From: Archivesica marissinica
Lineage: Eukaryota; Mollusca; Bivalvia; Venerida; Vesicomyidae
NCBI GenBank assembly: GCA_014843695.1
Contig: CM026387.1
Location: forward strand, 70,500,795 to 70,564,794
DNA: 64,000 nucleotides
Direction of reading: 5' to 3'
Positions 1 to 11,395 of the stretch are shown here, one piece after another. The position numbers were made by a program, and so were the translations under genes. Numbering within the stretch: the stretch's first letter is position 1; the number at the start of each line of letters is the position of its first letter. The notes under the pieces were generated by a model. It worked only from the letters and a program-made list of their open reading frames with translations. It searched no databases and was not told where the DNA came from.

Positions 1-931
1 CATTCCACAGTTACACCAGCCCTTGCTGGCAGCATATCCCAGTAGACCATGTGAATCGCCTGATCAGCCCCATGACAATACGAGTGTGGACTGCCCTCGC
101 TTGCAATGGTGGCCATACGCATTATTGACTTGTACACATTTTGCTGCAAAATGTTTTCACCTCTGTGTGCTTTCGAGTCGAGTAGTTAACATTGATGTGA
201 CTTCAATTTACTGGATGTTGGTGTTTACAATCCAGAATGAAGTATATTTTCAAATGTGCTTTTTGTTCTGCCAAAATATGTCCAGTTTTCATCAAATAAT
301 AAATTTACCACGGTGCTGCGTTAAAAGTGCTGCGTTAAAGGTACGGTGCTGCGTTAAAGGTGCTGCGTTAAAGGTGCAGCGTTTTTAAAGCGTGCCAGTA
401 TATATACAAGATTATCACAAAATCTAAATTGGTGGATTTGTCATTCTATACAGCTGATTCCAGACAAATTCGAAATAATTAAGATAAATTCCAAATAATC
501 TAGACCATTCCAAATATTCTACATCCCAATTCCAAATAATCTAGACAATTCCAAATATTCTAGACCCAATTCAAAATAATCTAGACCATTCCAAATATTG
601 TAGACACAAAGAAACACGAAGCTACAACCATTACCAATTTCCCGGTAACAATTCTTGTTACATTTATGTAAATATATCCAAACTTTCAAAAATGCAAAAC
701 CACCAATTATAAGTTGCTGATATTGTTGTGTGGATAAGACACTAGTAATTCACAGTGCTTGGATCACCTGACATTCGTGTTCATAAGTCTGTCAAATTGT
801 TCTAGCGATGTTGTTTCTATGCTTCCTAATTCCACAATGCCAGCACTGTTTACCTGTACCATGTAAAATACAATAATATATGTGAACAAAACATACTACA
901 AGTCTGTCACATCCTTCTATAGTCCGTCTAA
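1..931. other. Non-coding start with small repeats
   Basis: No gene seen. Four short GTGCTGCGTTAAAG units lie at about 311-371 and three diverged 40-bp units around CCAAATAATCTAGAC at about 475-605. An open frame at 23-388 has no recognisable features. Confidence 0.6.
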
Positions 932-1136
932 ATTATATAAACCTATATCTGTAATACAGATTAAAGCTCTCAATTCTATAAACCTATATCTGTAATACAG
1001 ATTAAAGCTCTCAATTCTATAAACCTATATCTGTAATACAGATTAAAGCTCTCAATTCTATACACCCATATCTGTAATACAGATTAAAGCTCTCAATTCT
1101 ATAAACCTATATCTGTAATACAGATTAAAGCTCTCA
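932..1136. repeat. 41-bp tandem repeat, 5 copies
   Basis: Unit contains CTATATCTGTAATACAGATT, itself holding the palindrome TCTGTAATACAGA. Five near-identical copies. Confidence 0.9.
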
Positions 1137-1138
1137 AA

Positions 1139-1349
1139 TCCGTATAACTAGGAGGTCCCTGCTCGCCCATATGGTTTACCGGCGGCTAGGGTAAATAAAC
1201 GGAATCATCATCTAGGAGGTCCCGTATAACTAGGAGGTCCCTGCTCGCCCATATGGTTTACCGGCGGCTAGGGTAAATAAACGGAATCATCATCTAGGAG
1301 GTCCCGTATAACTAGGAGGTCCGTATAACTAGGAGGTCCGTATAACTAG
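1139..1349. repeat. 82-bp tandem repeat with short tail units
   Basis: Two full copies containing GCTCGCCCATATGGTTTACC followed by three short CCGTATAACTAGGAGGT units. Confidence 0.85.
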
Positions 1350-2120
1350 CATGTGGCGACAAATAAGGTTTATAAATGGCTGAGGAAAAGTGAGAAGAAG
1401 TGAATAATTGTGTGTAGTTACTTTATGTTACATATCGTACATAAACTAGGAAGTTGTGAATCTTTAATGATACATCTAATGATAATAACGTAAGTCATTA
1501 ATGTGTACGACCCCTGCATACCACTTATATGTGTACAATCATATCTTATCATCAAGTTATTATGAGGTAGATATGAAAATTATTTAAAACCTAAATATAC
1601 ACGTATACCTCTAAACAAAACTTTCATAACACTGTAGCAGTTTTCTCAGCAAAAGAAAATGATATCGTTCCAGTTTTGCAACAGTGGAAGATGACATTAT
1701 TGTTGCCACTGCCCGCTCGTGTTTTGTATTCCTGCTTGGTTGTATGTAGTTTAGCTATTTTCTGACAATTATGAACAGTTAGTTATAAAAATAGTATGTT
1801 CTAATGAATTTGTTTCGTCAGTCATTTCCAATATTGACAGTAGACAACAACTAACTTATACCAGATCTATTTTTTATTGTAAACGTTCACACTAACATGA
1901 GTGGATGTGTGGTTGTGTATTGTAGTGAAATAAGGCTACTGACAGGGGCAGTTAAAATGACTAAGATAGGATAACAAATATTATATTAGCATAAATCTTT
2001 GGAAATCATAAAAGAAAAAGATTTGTGTTAATTACTGGTAGTGAAGATGGGATTTTATTTCATCTCGTGATCACCGAAATATCCCTTTTCCAAATACATA
2101 TTTCGCTTATCACTCCATGA
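1350..2120. other. AT-rich sequence without a gene
   Basis: No open frame, RNA gene or repeat array recognised. Confidence 0.5.
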
Positions 2121-2231
2121 AATAAATTCCAATGCTTAGCAATGTAACCAAGGCAAAACAACAACACTTAGCAATGTAACCAAGGAAAAAACAACAACGC
2201 TTAGCAATGTAACCAAGGCAAAACAACAACA
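2121..2231. repeat. 32-bp repeat abutting a gap
   Basis: Three copies of a unit containing TTAGCAATGTAACCAAGG and AACAACAAC run directly into the run of N. Confidence 0.8.
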
Positions 2232-3231
2232 NNNNNNNNNNNNNNNNNNNNNNNNNNNNNNNNNNNNNNNNNNNNNNNNNNNNNNNNNNNNNNNNNNNNN
2301 NNNNNNNNNNNNNNNNNNNNNNNNNNNNNNNNNNNNNNNNNNNNNNNNNNNNNNNNNNNNNNNNNNNNNNNNNNNNNNNNNNNNNNNNNNNNNNNNNNNN
2401 NNNNNNNNNNNNNNNNNNNNNNNNNNNNNNNNNNNNNNNNNNNNNNNNNNNNNNNNNNNNNNNNNNNNNNNNNNNNNNNNNNNNNNNNNNNNNNNNNNNN
2501 NNNNNNNNNNNNNNNNNNNNNNNNNNNNNNNNNNNNNNNNNNNNNNNNNNNNNNNNNNNNNNNNNNNNNNNNNNNNNNNNNNNNNNNNNNNNNNNNNNNN
2601 NNNNNNNNNNNNNNNNNNNNNNNNNNNNNNNNNNNNNNNNNNNNNNNNNNNNNNNNNNNNNNNNNNNNNNNNNNNNNNNNNNNNNNNNNNNNNNNNNNNN
2701 NNNNNNNNNNNNNNNNNNNNNNNNNNNNNNNNNNNNNNNNNNNNNNNNNNNNNNNNNNNNNNNNNNNNNNNNNNNNNNNNNNNNNNNNNNNNNNNNNNNN
2801 NNNNNNNNNNNNNNNNNNNNNNNNNNNNNNNNNNNNNNNNNNNNNNNNNNNNNNNNNNNNNNNNNNNNNNNNNNNNNNNNNNNNNNNNNNNNNNNNNNNN
2901 NNNNNNNNNNNNNNNNNNNNNNNNNNNNNNNNNNNNNNNNNNNNNNNNNNNNNNNNNNNNNNNNNNNNNNNNNNNNNNNNNNNNNNNNNNNNNNNNNNNN
3001 NNNNNNNNNNNNNNNNNNNNNNNNNNNNNNNNNNNNNNNNNNNNNNNNNNNNNNNNNNNNNNNNNNNNNNNNNNNNNNNNNNNNNNNNNNNNNNNNNNNN
3101 NNNNNNNNNNNNNNNNNNNNNNNNNNNNNNNNNNNNNNNNNNNNNNNNNNNNNNNNNNNNNNNNNNNNNNNNNNNNNNNNNNNNNNNNNNNNNNNNNNNN
3201 NNNNNNNNNNNNNNNNNNNNNNNNNNNNNNN
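2232..3231. other. Assembly gap (1000 N)
   Basis: Exactly 1000 N, the usual size for a gap of unknown length. Confidence 0.99.
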
Positions 3232-3660
3232 GCCAGTTTCCTCTAAAGTTCATTTTTCTTCAAACTTATTTACGCTTAAAGGGAGCTAATCGGTATTATA
3301 GATATATCGACTAATGATAGATCAAAATGAAGGGTAGCGTCGGACTCGTGACGTCGATACGCGTATATTAGAACTAACTTATAGTTACGTTTAAATATTT
3401 TTTTTATTTTCGAAAACGGGACTTTAAGAATATATCAAATCTTTAAATCGCGCTATCTCTAAAACTACTGGCCGTATAAATAAAGGAAAGATATCGTCGT
3501 CATTGTCTCTTCGAGATATTTCCGACGATACCAAACAAGGCCAGTTTCCTCTAAAGTTCATTTTTCTTCAAACGTATTTACGATTAAAGGGAGATAATCA
3601 GTATTATAGATATATCGATAGATCAAAATGAAGGGTAGCGTCGGACTCGTTGGCATTACG
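3232..3660. repeat. Direct repeat, 308-bp period
   Basis: GCCAGTTTCCTCTAAAGTTC begins at 3232 and again at 3540, followed in both by about 100 similar bases through AAAATGAAGGGTAGCGTCGG. The first copy starts at the gap edge, so a longer tandem may be missing. Confidence 0.8.
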
Positions 3661-4344
3661 TCTGCTATTCGTATAAACCGACGCGTGTTATAACTCTGTG
3701 TTGCATATGTATGTATAGGCTATATTGATAGTTTGGTTTGAAATATACATTCTATGTATTACCATAAAATAGGCTTCACGTGAAACTGATAGGCGTATTA
3801 TGATAACAACATTGACACATACGCATGTTCTCTACAACCGTAATAAAGGATGCGTGATGTAGCACCGATCACGTGATTAGCATCGGGGATGTAAATAGTT
3901 GATACAAATTAATGTTAGCACGATAGAGAAGCGAGTATTTGACATTTAACATTTGTTAATTACATTTACGGATTTCCGCGTCGATTTGTAGTAATTCGAA
4001 ATTAATTACCTTTAGATTGTAATGTGCATTTGGGACATAATTAACGACGCGAGCTATTTAGAATTAATTGTATGAATGTGTCAGTCTGACTCCATGCTGC
4101 TTTCACTTTGTCTGGAATTCCTCCGTATGGCCAATAATTTGACCTGATAAGCAGACATGTCGGGATTTATAGCGTAATAAATATTTCGTTCTCATTTTTG
4201 ACATTTCATTTTCCAGTCATTCCGTCTGCTATTCCTGTTGCAATTAATCCTATATGCGTATAAATTAGATGGGAGCTACGACATTTTTAGTTCTTATCAG
4301 ATATATTGATAAGTTGCGCATGATTTTTTAGAATAAAAGGTTAG

Positions 4345-4383
<39 letters not shown>

Positions 4384-5790
4384 GGACATACAGACAGACA
4401 GACAGACAGACGGATGGACGGACGGACATACAGACGGGCGTGTGGTAAAGTAAATAGATATACATTATTTAAAATAACCGCAAACAACATACAACCTGAT
4501 AGAGGGAATCAGTAACTTGCCAAATATTACATTGTTATCACACACCCACTCACGCGAACGCACGCGCGCACTCACGCGCACACACGCGCACGCAGGCACA
4601 CACTCACGCACGCACGCACACACACTAACGTAATATTTTATGAACGCTTGGATTATTTTATTGAACCGGTGATGAAATTACAAATTTATGTTAGCTAGAT
4701 AGCGAAAAGAGTGTTTGACATTTAACAAAATCGACCTCCCGCTGAGATACAGCGTGGGGTTTGATGTCAAATAAATCAAATTTGAAACGAGTCTAATAAT
4801 GTTCCATGGAAAATACCTTCGAGTTGATAAGCAGACAGAAATAAATATTTCGTTCGCATTGAGGCTATACAAGCCGCTAAATCGCATCAATTAAGACCAA
4901 TTAGCCGATGATTAAGTTATAGTTGTTTACGTCCTGTTCAATTTGGAACACTTCAGTTGTCATGTGAGAGCAACCTCTGTATGTAAACGTATTAATTACT
5001 ACGATGTCATGTTGTGTACCTACTGCGATGGTGATTTTTCTCGCATTTCCCAGATAAGGTTATTTAGGGTCAACATAGAAACATGCTAGCAGACAGGATA
5101 TCCCATTCATTCCGATGTATCGAGCAGACGCGATAGTATGCGTCATACTAACCGATATGATTTATTCGGATATATACGCGTTATTTATATGACTAACCTC
5201 TATTGCCACCAGCCATAAGTTCGCGCAGACGGGTTTTATAATTTGAACATTTATATTAATCGTTGCGTCCAGTGTCTCATATAGAATGGATAATATTATT
5301 TTATTACAAAATTGCTAGATCGCGAAACAAGTTGTTACGACTTATCGCTCCGTATATCTCATTCCTGATGGAATCCATCGCCCTGTAAAACGTACATTAC
5401 GGATTATTAATAATTTATCGCGTTTTTATGGAAGTATACGTAACGATATATATTATTCATGTTCGTACATAGGTTAAGTTTGTAATTATGATTTCTTACT
5501 CGATAAAAACGTACGCCTAGCTCGAATAATATAATGAACTTACCCGTATATTCGTTGAAGCCGCTTGAGGACTGAGACCGTTCTAATCGGTCTATATTTA
5601 TATAGAAGCGGTGGTTATTTATGGATCGGTTCGTAGTCTATATTTATAGAATGGTACGAGATCGCTATTTATAAAGCTATTACCAATAGGCTATATAGTG
5701 ACGCGTATACCAAAAAAAGCAAAGAGCGTAGTGGTGGTGGTGACGTATACGCAACAAGTGATGACGTATACACAACATACAAAGAGACGC
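3661..5790. other. AT-rich, CpG-containing intergenic region
   Basis: No gene found. Holds a CAGA/GACA tetranucleotide run (about 4346-4435), an alternating CA/CG run (about 4543-4626), and two diverged copies of one segment (around 3910-4230 and 4685-4870, both with ATGTTAGC and GTATTTGACATTTAAC-like strings). CpG is frequent compared with the rest of the window. Confidence 0.55.
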
Positions 5791-5796
5791 ATGTAC

Positions 5797-6402
5797 TACT
5801 AATATACATAACTAAACATCATGTACGTGCACATTATTCCAGAAAGGGGATACAATATACATAACTAAACATCATGTACGTGCACATTATTCCAGAAAGG
5901 GTATACAATATACATAACTAAACATCATGTACGTGCACATTATTCCAGAAAGGGTATACAATATACATAACTAAACATCATGTACGTGGACATTATTCCG
6001 GAAAGGGGATACAATATACATAACTAAACATCATGTACGTGCACATTATTCCAGAAAGGGTATACAATATACATGTACATAACTAAATATCATGTACGTG
6101 CACATTATTCCAGAAAGGGTATACAATATACATAACTAAACATCATGTACGTGCACATTATTCCAGAAAGGGTATACACTATACATAACTAAACATCATG
6201 TACGTGCACATTATTCCAGAAAGGGTATACAATATACATAACTAAACATCATGTACGTGCACATTATTCCAGAAAGGGGATACAATATACATAACTAAAC
6301 ATCATGTACGTGCACATTATTCCAGAAAGGGTATACAATATACATAACTAAACAGCATGTACGTGCACATTATTCCAGAAAGGGGATACAATATACATAA
6401 CA
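5797..6402. repeat. 53-bp minisatellite, about 11 copies
   Basis: Unit includes CATCATGTACGTGCACATTA and TTCCAGAAAGGG; one unit carries a 6-bp insertion. Confidence 0.95.
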
Positions 6403-6403
6403 T

Positions 6404-6740
6404 CATACCGATGTTTCATGCCAAGTTTGGTTATAATTCAATAGTGGGGTTTGGAGATGAAGCGCGGACAAGCTTTGTTATAAAAACGTTAAAATGGCCG
6501 TAAAACCGCAGCGGGATTACAACATGCACAAATAGACATCATACCGTACCGGTGATTCCTGCCAAGTGTCTTTCTTGAAAAGTCAACAAAGTGTGTTGGT
6601 GATGAAGCGGTGAATAAAATGTCCAAACTGGCCGTAAATACACACAAATCATCCAACCGGAACGGGATTGCAATATGCAATAGACCTCATACACGATTCT
6701 TCCTGCCAAGTTTGATGGAAATGCAACAAGGGGTTATGGA
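6404..6740. repeat. Degenerate 145-bp repeats, 3 copies
   Basis: ATTCCTGCCAAGT-like strings recur near 6415, 6555 and 6700, each followed by a GGAGATGAAGCG-like string. An open frame at 6489-6680 is an incidental product. Confidence 0.55.
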
Positions 6741-7166
6741 GATGAAATGCGGACATAATTAAGTGGACAGACGGCAAAACAATATGCCCCACCCCCCCCC
6801 CCACCCCAGTACGAGCCATAATAAGCGTGGACCTGAATATAAGAATGTTTCTAACAAGTTTATTGGTTTCGGAGTGTAAAGATGGAGATTTGAGGACGAT
6901 CGCAAGTTTTGAGTTCGAACATTGGATTTTTAAAAAAAAATGGAAGTTTATGGAGATTATGAGACATGTGCTAGGCCAGGAGTGTGTAACACTTTTGATA
7001 ACTTACCCTTTCTGGAAGTCATCCAATTGTGTATTGAGAACAGTTTGAGTTGAGAACAGTTCAGAAGAGCAAGTCAGTGCAATTTGTTTTACCAATATTT
7101 AGTCATGCAGCTCAGTTGTGCACCATGGATCTAACACGCTCATCTTCTAAATATGCATTGTAGTTC

Positions 7167-7342
7167 CCCCCAAATAACACAACAGTAGTCTAGATGCAGT
7201 AAAATAAACACATATGTATACACAGCGTACGTATACATAGGAATGGTTTCATACCACCCCAATAACACAACAGTAGTCTAGATGCAGTAAAATAAACACA
7301 TATGTATACATAGCTTACGTTACACATGAATGGTTTCATACA
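7167..7342. repeat. About 86-bp duplication
   Basis: Two copies containing ACAGTAGTCTAGATGCAGTA and ATGGTTTCATAC, immediately downstream of the ART gene. Confidence 0.85.
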
Positions 7343-7429
7343 AGACAATAAGTCTAACAACAGTGCAATGTCTATCGCTATGCCAAGACGTTTATATTCT
7401 AGTGAAATGACCATAGTGGGCGCATGCTT

Positions 7430-8686
7430 TCAGTGTTGAAGCAGCTTCAGGGATATGTGCAGATCCGAGCCTCTAGAGGTTCTTCCCGTGACAATAAACC
7501 TGGATCCCGCCGGGTACGTCCTTTCGTGCTCCATATATGTGGCGTATAGTTCGATGTTTCTCGGTTGCCAAGGACTATTGGCTTTGTTATCTATGGTGAA
7601 AACGACGGACTGATCGCCGTCTGGTCCACACGTTGGAAAAGCTATAGCACATTGCATTGTTGTGCTTGATGACACAACAGACTGCCAGACGAATCTTCTC
7701 CCCAGTTGGTAATGGTCTGCATCAGTTTTTGTCAGGAACATTTTACGATATGATGTTCGGCTTTCTCTAGACAGATCTGGCCAAAACAGTAGCAACATCT
7801 GGTACACGACTGCATATGGCCCTAGCGACAGGTCGTTTCCTGTGGGCATATATCCCGTCTCCTTTTGTCTGCGGAATGCCATGTTCAGATACGTGTACAT
7901 GTAATTTTCTTCTTCTGTGTATGTATTGATTATCAACTGAAAGAATTCCTGGCGATTCGTGCTTTCCTTGATCTTTAGGTAGTTTTCTTCACAAACAACA
8001 TAAACTCAATCACATACCTTGTCTTGGATATCTTTCCATCTTTTATCAGATTGGCACATGTCATTGAAAATGTCACCAAGAATTGTTATGACGGACTTGT
8101 TTGGATCTACTTGTTTTGGGTGGAATGCTTTCTTGTAGGCGGCAAGCGTTACCGTTATCAACCCGAGACCTTCACTCTGGGTATAATTGTCCAACGGCTG
8201 GAATGTTGGAATGATTTGTTTCTTAATTTCATTTTGGTGTGATGACAACACCGCGGACATATCGGTATAGCCGTATGCCTGTGCAATACCCGCAGCATTC
8301 ATTCGACTAGTTTTCCCGCATTCTGATGTACATTGCTTGGCTCGCATGTCAGAATCACATGCGGGGTACTGTAACAGCTTCCGTAGGATGTGTATGTTGT
8401 TCCAGTATACCGCCTGGTGAATAATTCCCCACCGCCTATTTTCTGGAATCACGTTGAAAAGTCTATCTCTCTTGGGGTTATCCCGGTTTCCAAGAATTGC
8501 CCATACGCTATCCCATTGCCCCATCTTTGCAGAGGAAAGCAGCTTGTCGACCAATTTAGCATCTTGTTCTATGTAATTTTTCTCATGTTTTCTGAAGAAA
8601 AACATAAAAACACGATTTTTACTCAGAAAATAACTATTAGAAAGTATTGGAAAACAAGCATATTGCGTATAATCATTCCTTTCCAT
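7430..8686 (-). CDS. Ankyrin-like / mono-ADP-ribosyltransferase (ART) protein, two exons
   Basis: Two exons read leftwards: 8018-8686 and 7430-7936, joined across an 81-bp intron (donor AAG|gtatgt, acceptor ctttcag|TTG, phase 0), giving 391 residues. Residues about 86-150 look like degenerate ankyrin repeats (IIHQAVYWNNIHILRKLL, then AAGIAQAYGYTDMSAVL). The second exon is an ART domain of the R-S-E class: SYRK with Arg287, a serine/threonine cluster at 312-316 before a hydrophobic strand, and EHE at 359-361 followed by YPAGSRF. These match the Arg, S-T-S and E-x-E elements of eukaryotic arginine-specific ARTs, which move ADP-ribose from NAD+ to proteins. No signal peptide is evident, so an intracellular enzyme is likely. 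The start is uncertain: an acceptor-like ttcttcag ends at 8592, so residues 1-31 may be intron and a further 5' exon may exist. The ART assignment is by motif reading only; the substrate is unknown. Confidence 0.72.
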
Positions 8687-8764
8687 GGTGGAGTTGCCAA
8701 TGGTATATATTTATTAATATTATTATACCAGATTTGTATAGCACTCTTTTCATACAGATACTAT

Positions 8765-8895
8765 CACAGGCACCAGACACAAAAAAAAATTAAATTTTTT
8801 TGGCCTATGGTCATATAGTAAGTAATATATTATATATTACTTACTATATGACCATAGGCCAAAAATAAAAATAAAATTTGTGTCTGGTGCCTGTG
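8765..8895. mobile_element. Hairpin MITE, copy 1 (8-bp TSD)
   Basis: A 131-bp palindrome with terminal inverted repeats CACAGGCACCAGACAC / GTGTCTGGTGCCTGTG and a near-perfect central palindrome around TATGGTCATATAGTAAGTAA. It is flanked by a perfect 8-bp duplication, GATACTAT, at 8757-8764 and 8896-8903. An 8-bp TSD suggests hAT-type mobilisation; no coding capacity. Confidence 0.88.
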
Positions 8896-9109
8896 GATAC
8901 TATACGTTAAAACTTGCTTAATATTAAGTTTAGCATAGTAAGACATTTTTACAACATATATTACAATAGTCAACATTAAGGACAACAATTTGGTAGAACA
9001 ATTTGGTAGGAATAAAAAAAAATAATAATAAAAATAAAACAATGTAAAAAATTTGGTTTATCAAAAAAATTAAGAAAAGTACATAAAAGAATTAAAATGC
9101 TATCGATAC

Positions 9110-9580
9110 ATTGTTAACTTAGATGGAACACTCCACATCGTTAGCTCATTGTTAACTTAGATGGAACACTCCAAATCGTTAGCTCATTAGAGACAGTGAA
9201 TGGTAGCTATTGTTTTGAGCCCTGGCACTCCAAATCGTTAGCTCATTAGAGACAGTGAATGGTAGCTATTGTTTTGAGCCCTGGCACTCCAAATCGTTAG
9301 CTCATTAGAGACAGTGAATGGTAGCTATTGTTTTGAGCCCTGGCACTCCAAATCGTTAGCTCATTAGAGACAGTGAATGGTAGCTATTGTTTTGAGCCCT
9401 GGCACTCCAAATCGTTAGCTCATTAGAGACAGTGAATGGTAGGTATTGTTTTGAGCCCTGGCACTCCAAATCGTTAGCTCATTACAGACAGTGAATGGTA
9501 GGTATTGTTTTGAGCCCTGGCACTCCAAATCGTTAGCTCATTAGAGACAGTGAATGGTAGCTATTGTTTTGAGCCCTGGT
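9110..9580. repeat. 59-bp minisatellite, about 7 copies
   Basis: Unit includes ACTCCAAATCGTTAGCTC and TTTTGAGCCCTGG; two shorter precursor-like units with TTGTTAACTTAGATGGAAC lie at the left edge. Confidence 0.95.
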
Positions 9581-9617
9581 TACCATTCATTCAAACAGTT
9601 AAGATTTAATGCACATA

Positions 9618-9901
9618 TTGTGTTTTACGTTTATGTATCGTCGCTACCGGTTGCTCATATGAGCGACGCCCCCTGACGAGATTAGTCATTTTGGAGGATA
9701 GTGCATGATACAAACATAGACCCATTCCAGAGTCTCCTCTGGTTCTTTTACGTGCACGGTATAAAGCACCGACACGAGAACTCGGTTTAGCGTCCCATCT
9801 GAAAGACTGTTAATTTTATTAGGGTCAGACGGGGGATCGAACCTGCGATCCCTGGATTACCAGTCCAGCGTGTTACCACTGGACTACAAATCCGTCTGTG
9901 A
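9618..9901 (-). mobile_element. tRNA-derived SINE, copy A
   Basis: A minus-strand element whose tRNA-like head (about 9828-9898) has a B-box-like GGTTCGATCCC, an anticodon-like arm and an A-box-like TCTAGTGG. The body carries a conserved GATGGGACG-type motif. The 7-bp direct repeat GCACATA flanks it (9611-9617 and 9902-9908) as a target-site duplication. The body matches copy B at 22365-22667. Confidence 0.85.
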
Positions 9902-10290
9902 GCACATACTGACTACCTGTGATCCCTTATATAGACCTAGTTATGCTGATGACAACACCTTGTCTTGCTCTGATCACTCTATTGAACATGTCAACTCTAC
10001 CGTAGCTTATCGTTGATCGAATGTATTTCACGTTAGGAAAGAAGGCAAACCATGGACATATTTCTTTTAACCGGGACAACAACAGTATTATTAATGTAGA
10101 AGACACTGTAACATTACTGGGTGCTAAAATTGATTTTCAACTAAAGTTTGATGTAAATGTCTCGAATATCTGTAAAGAAATCATCTCGCCAACTTAGTGC
10201 TATGAAATGTATAGGTAAACATTTGTGTACATTTGGTAGATTAACTGTGTACTACTTTTTTATAATGTCAAATTTTAGATATTGATGTTT
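9902..10290 (+). pseudogene. Degenerate non-LTR reverse transcriptase fragment
   Basis: The translation contains SYADDNTLS at about 9939-9965, the catalytic Y-A-D-D box of LINE reverse transcriptases, followed by a stop at about 10014. Past an apparent deletion, the reading resumes with EDTVTLLGAKIDFQLKFD (10100-10153), then a frameshift near 10170 and RQLSAMKCIGKHLCTFGRL, the stretch typical just after the catalytic domain. At least one stop and one frameshift are visible, so it is dead. The 5' part is missing; SINE copy A is inserted directly at its left edge. The clade is not resolvable by eye (jockey/CR1-like is a guess). Confidence 0.75.
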
Positions 10291-10321
10291 CATTTCTGTA
10301 GTGAAGTTTCAAGAAGCGTGT

Positions 10322-10944
10322 CAATATGAAGCATGCTAATGTGAAGCGTGTCGGTGTGAAGTGTGTCGGTGTGAAGCGTGTTGTCGGTGTGAAGAGTGTC
10401 GGTGTGAAGTGTGTCGGTGTGAAGTGTGTCGGTATGAAGTGTGTCGGTATGAAGTGTGTCGGTGTGAAGCGTGTTGTCGGTGTGAAGAGTGTCGGTGTGA
10501 AGTGTGTTGTCGGTGAGAAGTGTGTCGGTGTGAAGCGTGTTGTCGGTGTGAAGTGTGTCGGTGTGAAGTGTGTCGGTGTGAAGCATGTTGTCGGTGTGAA
10601 GTGTGTTGTCGGTGTGAAGTGTGTTGTCGGTGTGAAGTGTGTCGGTGTGAAGCGTGTTGGTGTGAAGTGTGTTGTCGGTGTGAAGTGTGTTGTCGGTGTG
10701 AAGTGTGTCGGTGTGAAGTGTGTTGTCGGTGTGAAGTGTGTTGTCGTGTGAAGTGTGTCGGTGTGAAGTGTGTTGGTGTGAAGTGTATCGGTGTGAAGCG
10801 TGTCGGTGTGAAGTGTGTCGATATGAAGTGTGTCAATATGAAGTTTGTCGGTATGAAGTTTGTCGGTGTGAAGTGTGTCAATATGAAGTTTGTCAGTATG
10901 AAGTTTGTCGGTGTGAAGTTTGTCAATATGAAGTTTGTCAATAA
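10322..10944. repeat. 15/18-bp minisatellite
   Basis: Units GTGTGAAGTGTGTCG and GTGTGAAGTGTGTTGTCG alternate irregularly. Both lengths are multiples of three, so frames on both strands stay open; no codon signature of a real protein. Confidence 0.95.
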
Positions 10945-11039
10945 ACACACTCAATCTAGAAAACACTCTCAATCAAGAGAACAATCACAACTCATAAATT
11001 ATTTTCCACATTTTCCTACTTTCGTTTTCTTTCTTTGCA

Positions 11040-11395
11040 TATGAATGACAGACAGTGGCGTAAAACGAAAACTGATCAATATGAATATCAGAGTAACACT
11101 AGAAAATGATGCGCACACACTTGAAATTGTCACTACTGTATTATAACAAGAAATACACAAAATATGCTTACACTCCAGGTACCTCCAAGCTTGCCATTCT
11201 TTCCCCTAATAGATAATCTAAACAATATTTAAAATCAATTTTCGGAATATCTTGTGACTTGTATATATGCTATTTTGTCTTGACCTTTTGGAATCCCAAA
11301 TGTGACGTTTAGTCTTAAATTAGAACAACGTATTCCCAATAACTAAGTATACTACACAACAATACTGTCTTCCCGCATTATACTGAGGAACTTGA
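11040..11395. repeat. Paralogous upstream block of the truncated ADPRH copy
   Basis: From about 11165 the sequence is homologous to 18185-18430 upstream of intact ADPRH: ACTCC.GGTACCTCCAA, then GCCATTCTTTC, CTTGTGACTT/CTGGTGACTT, and GTATACTACACAA. It is separated from the rest of its block (14255-14672) by two inserted arrays. Confidence 0.75.

Noticed and set aside
23..388. 121-codon frame at the window start
   Set aside because: No recognisable domain or splice context, and its end is made of a small tandem repeat.
2201..3253. 350-codon minus-strand frame
   Set aside because: Almost entirely the run of N.
7937..8242. Plus-strand 72- and 142-codon frames opposite the ART gene
   Set aside because: Antisense to exons with clear protein motifs on the minus strand.
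10268..11044. Several overlapping frames on both strands rich in Cys/Glu or His/Thr repeats
   Set aside because: They are translations of a 15/18-bp minisatellite in every phase, not proteins.
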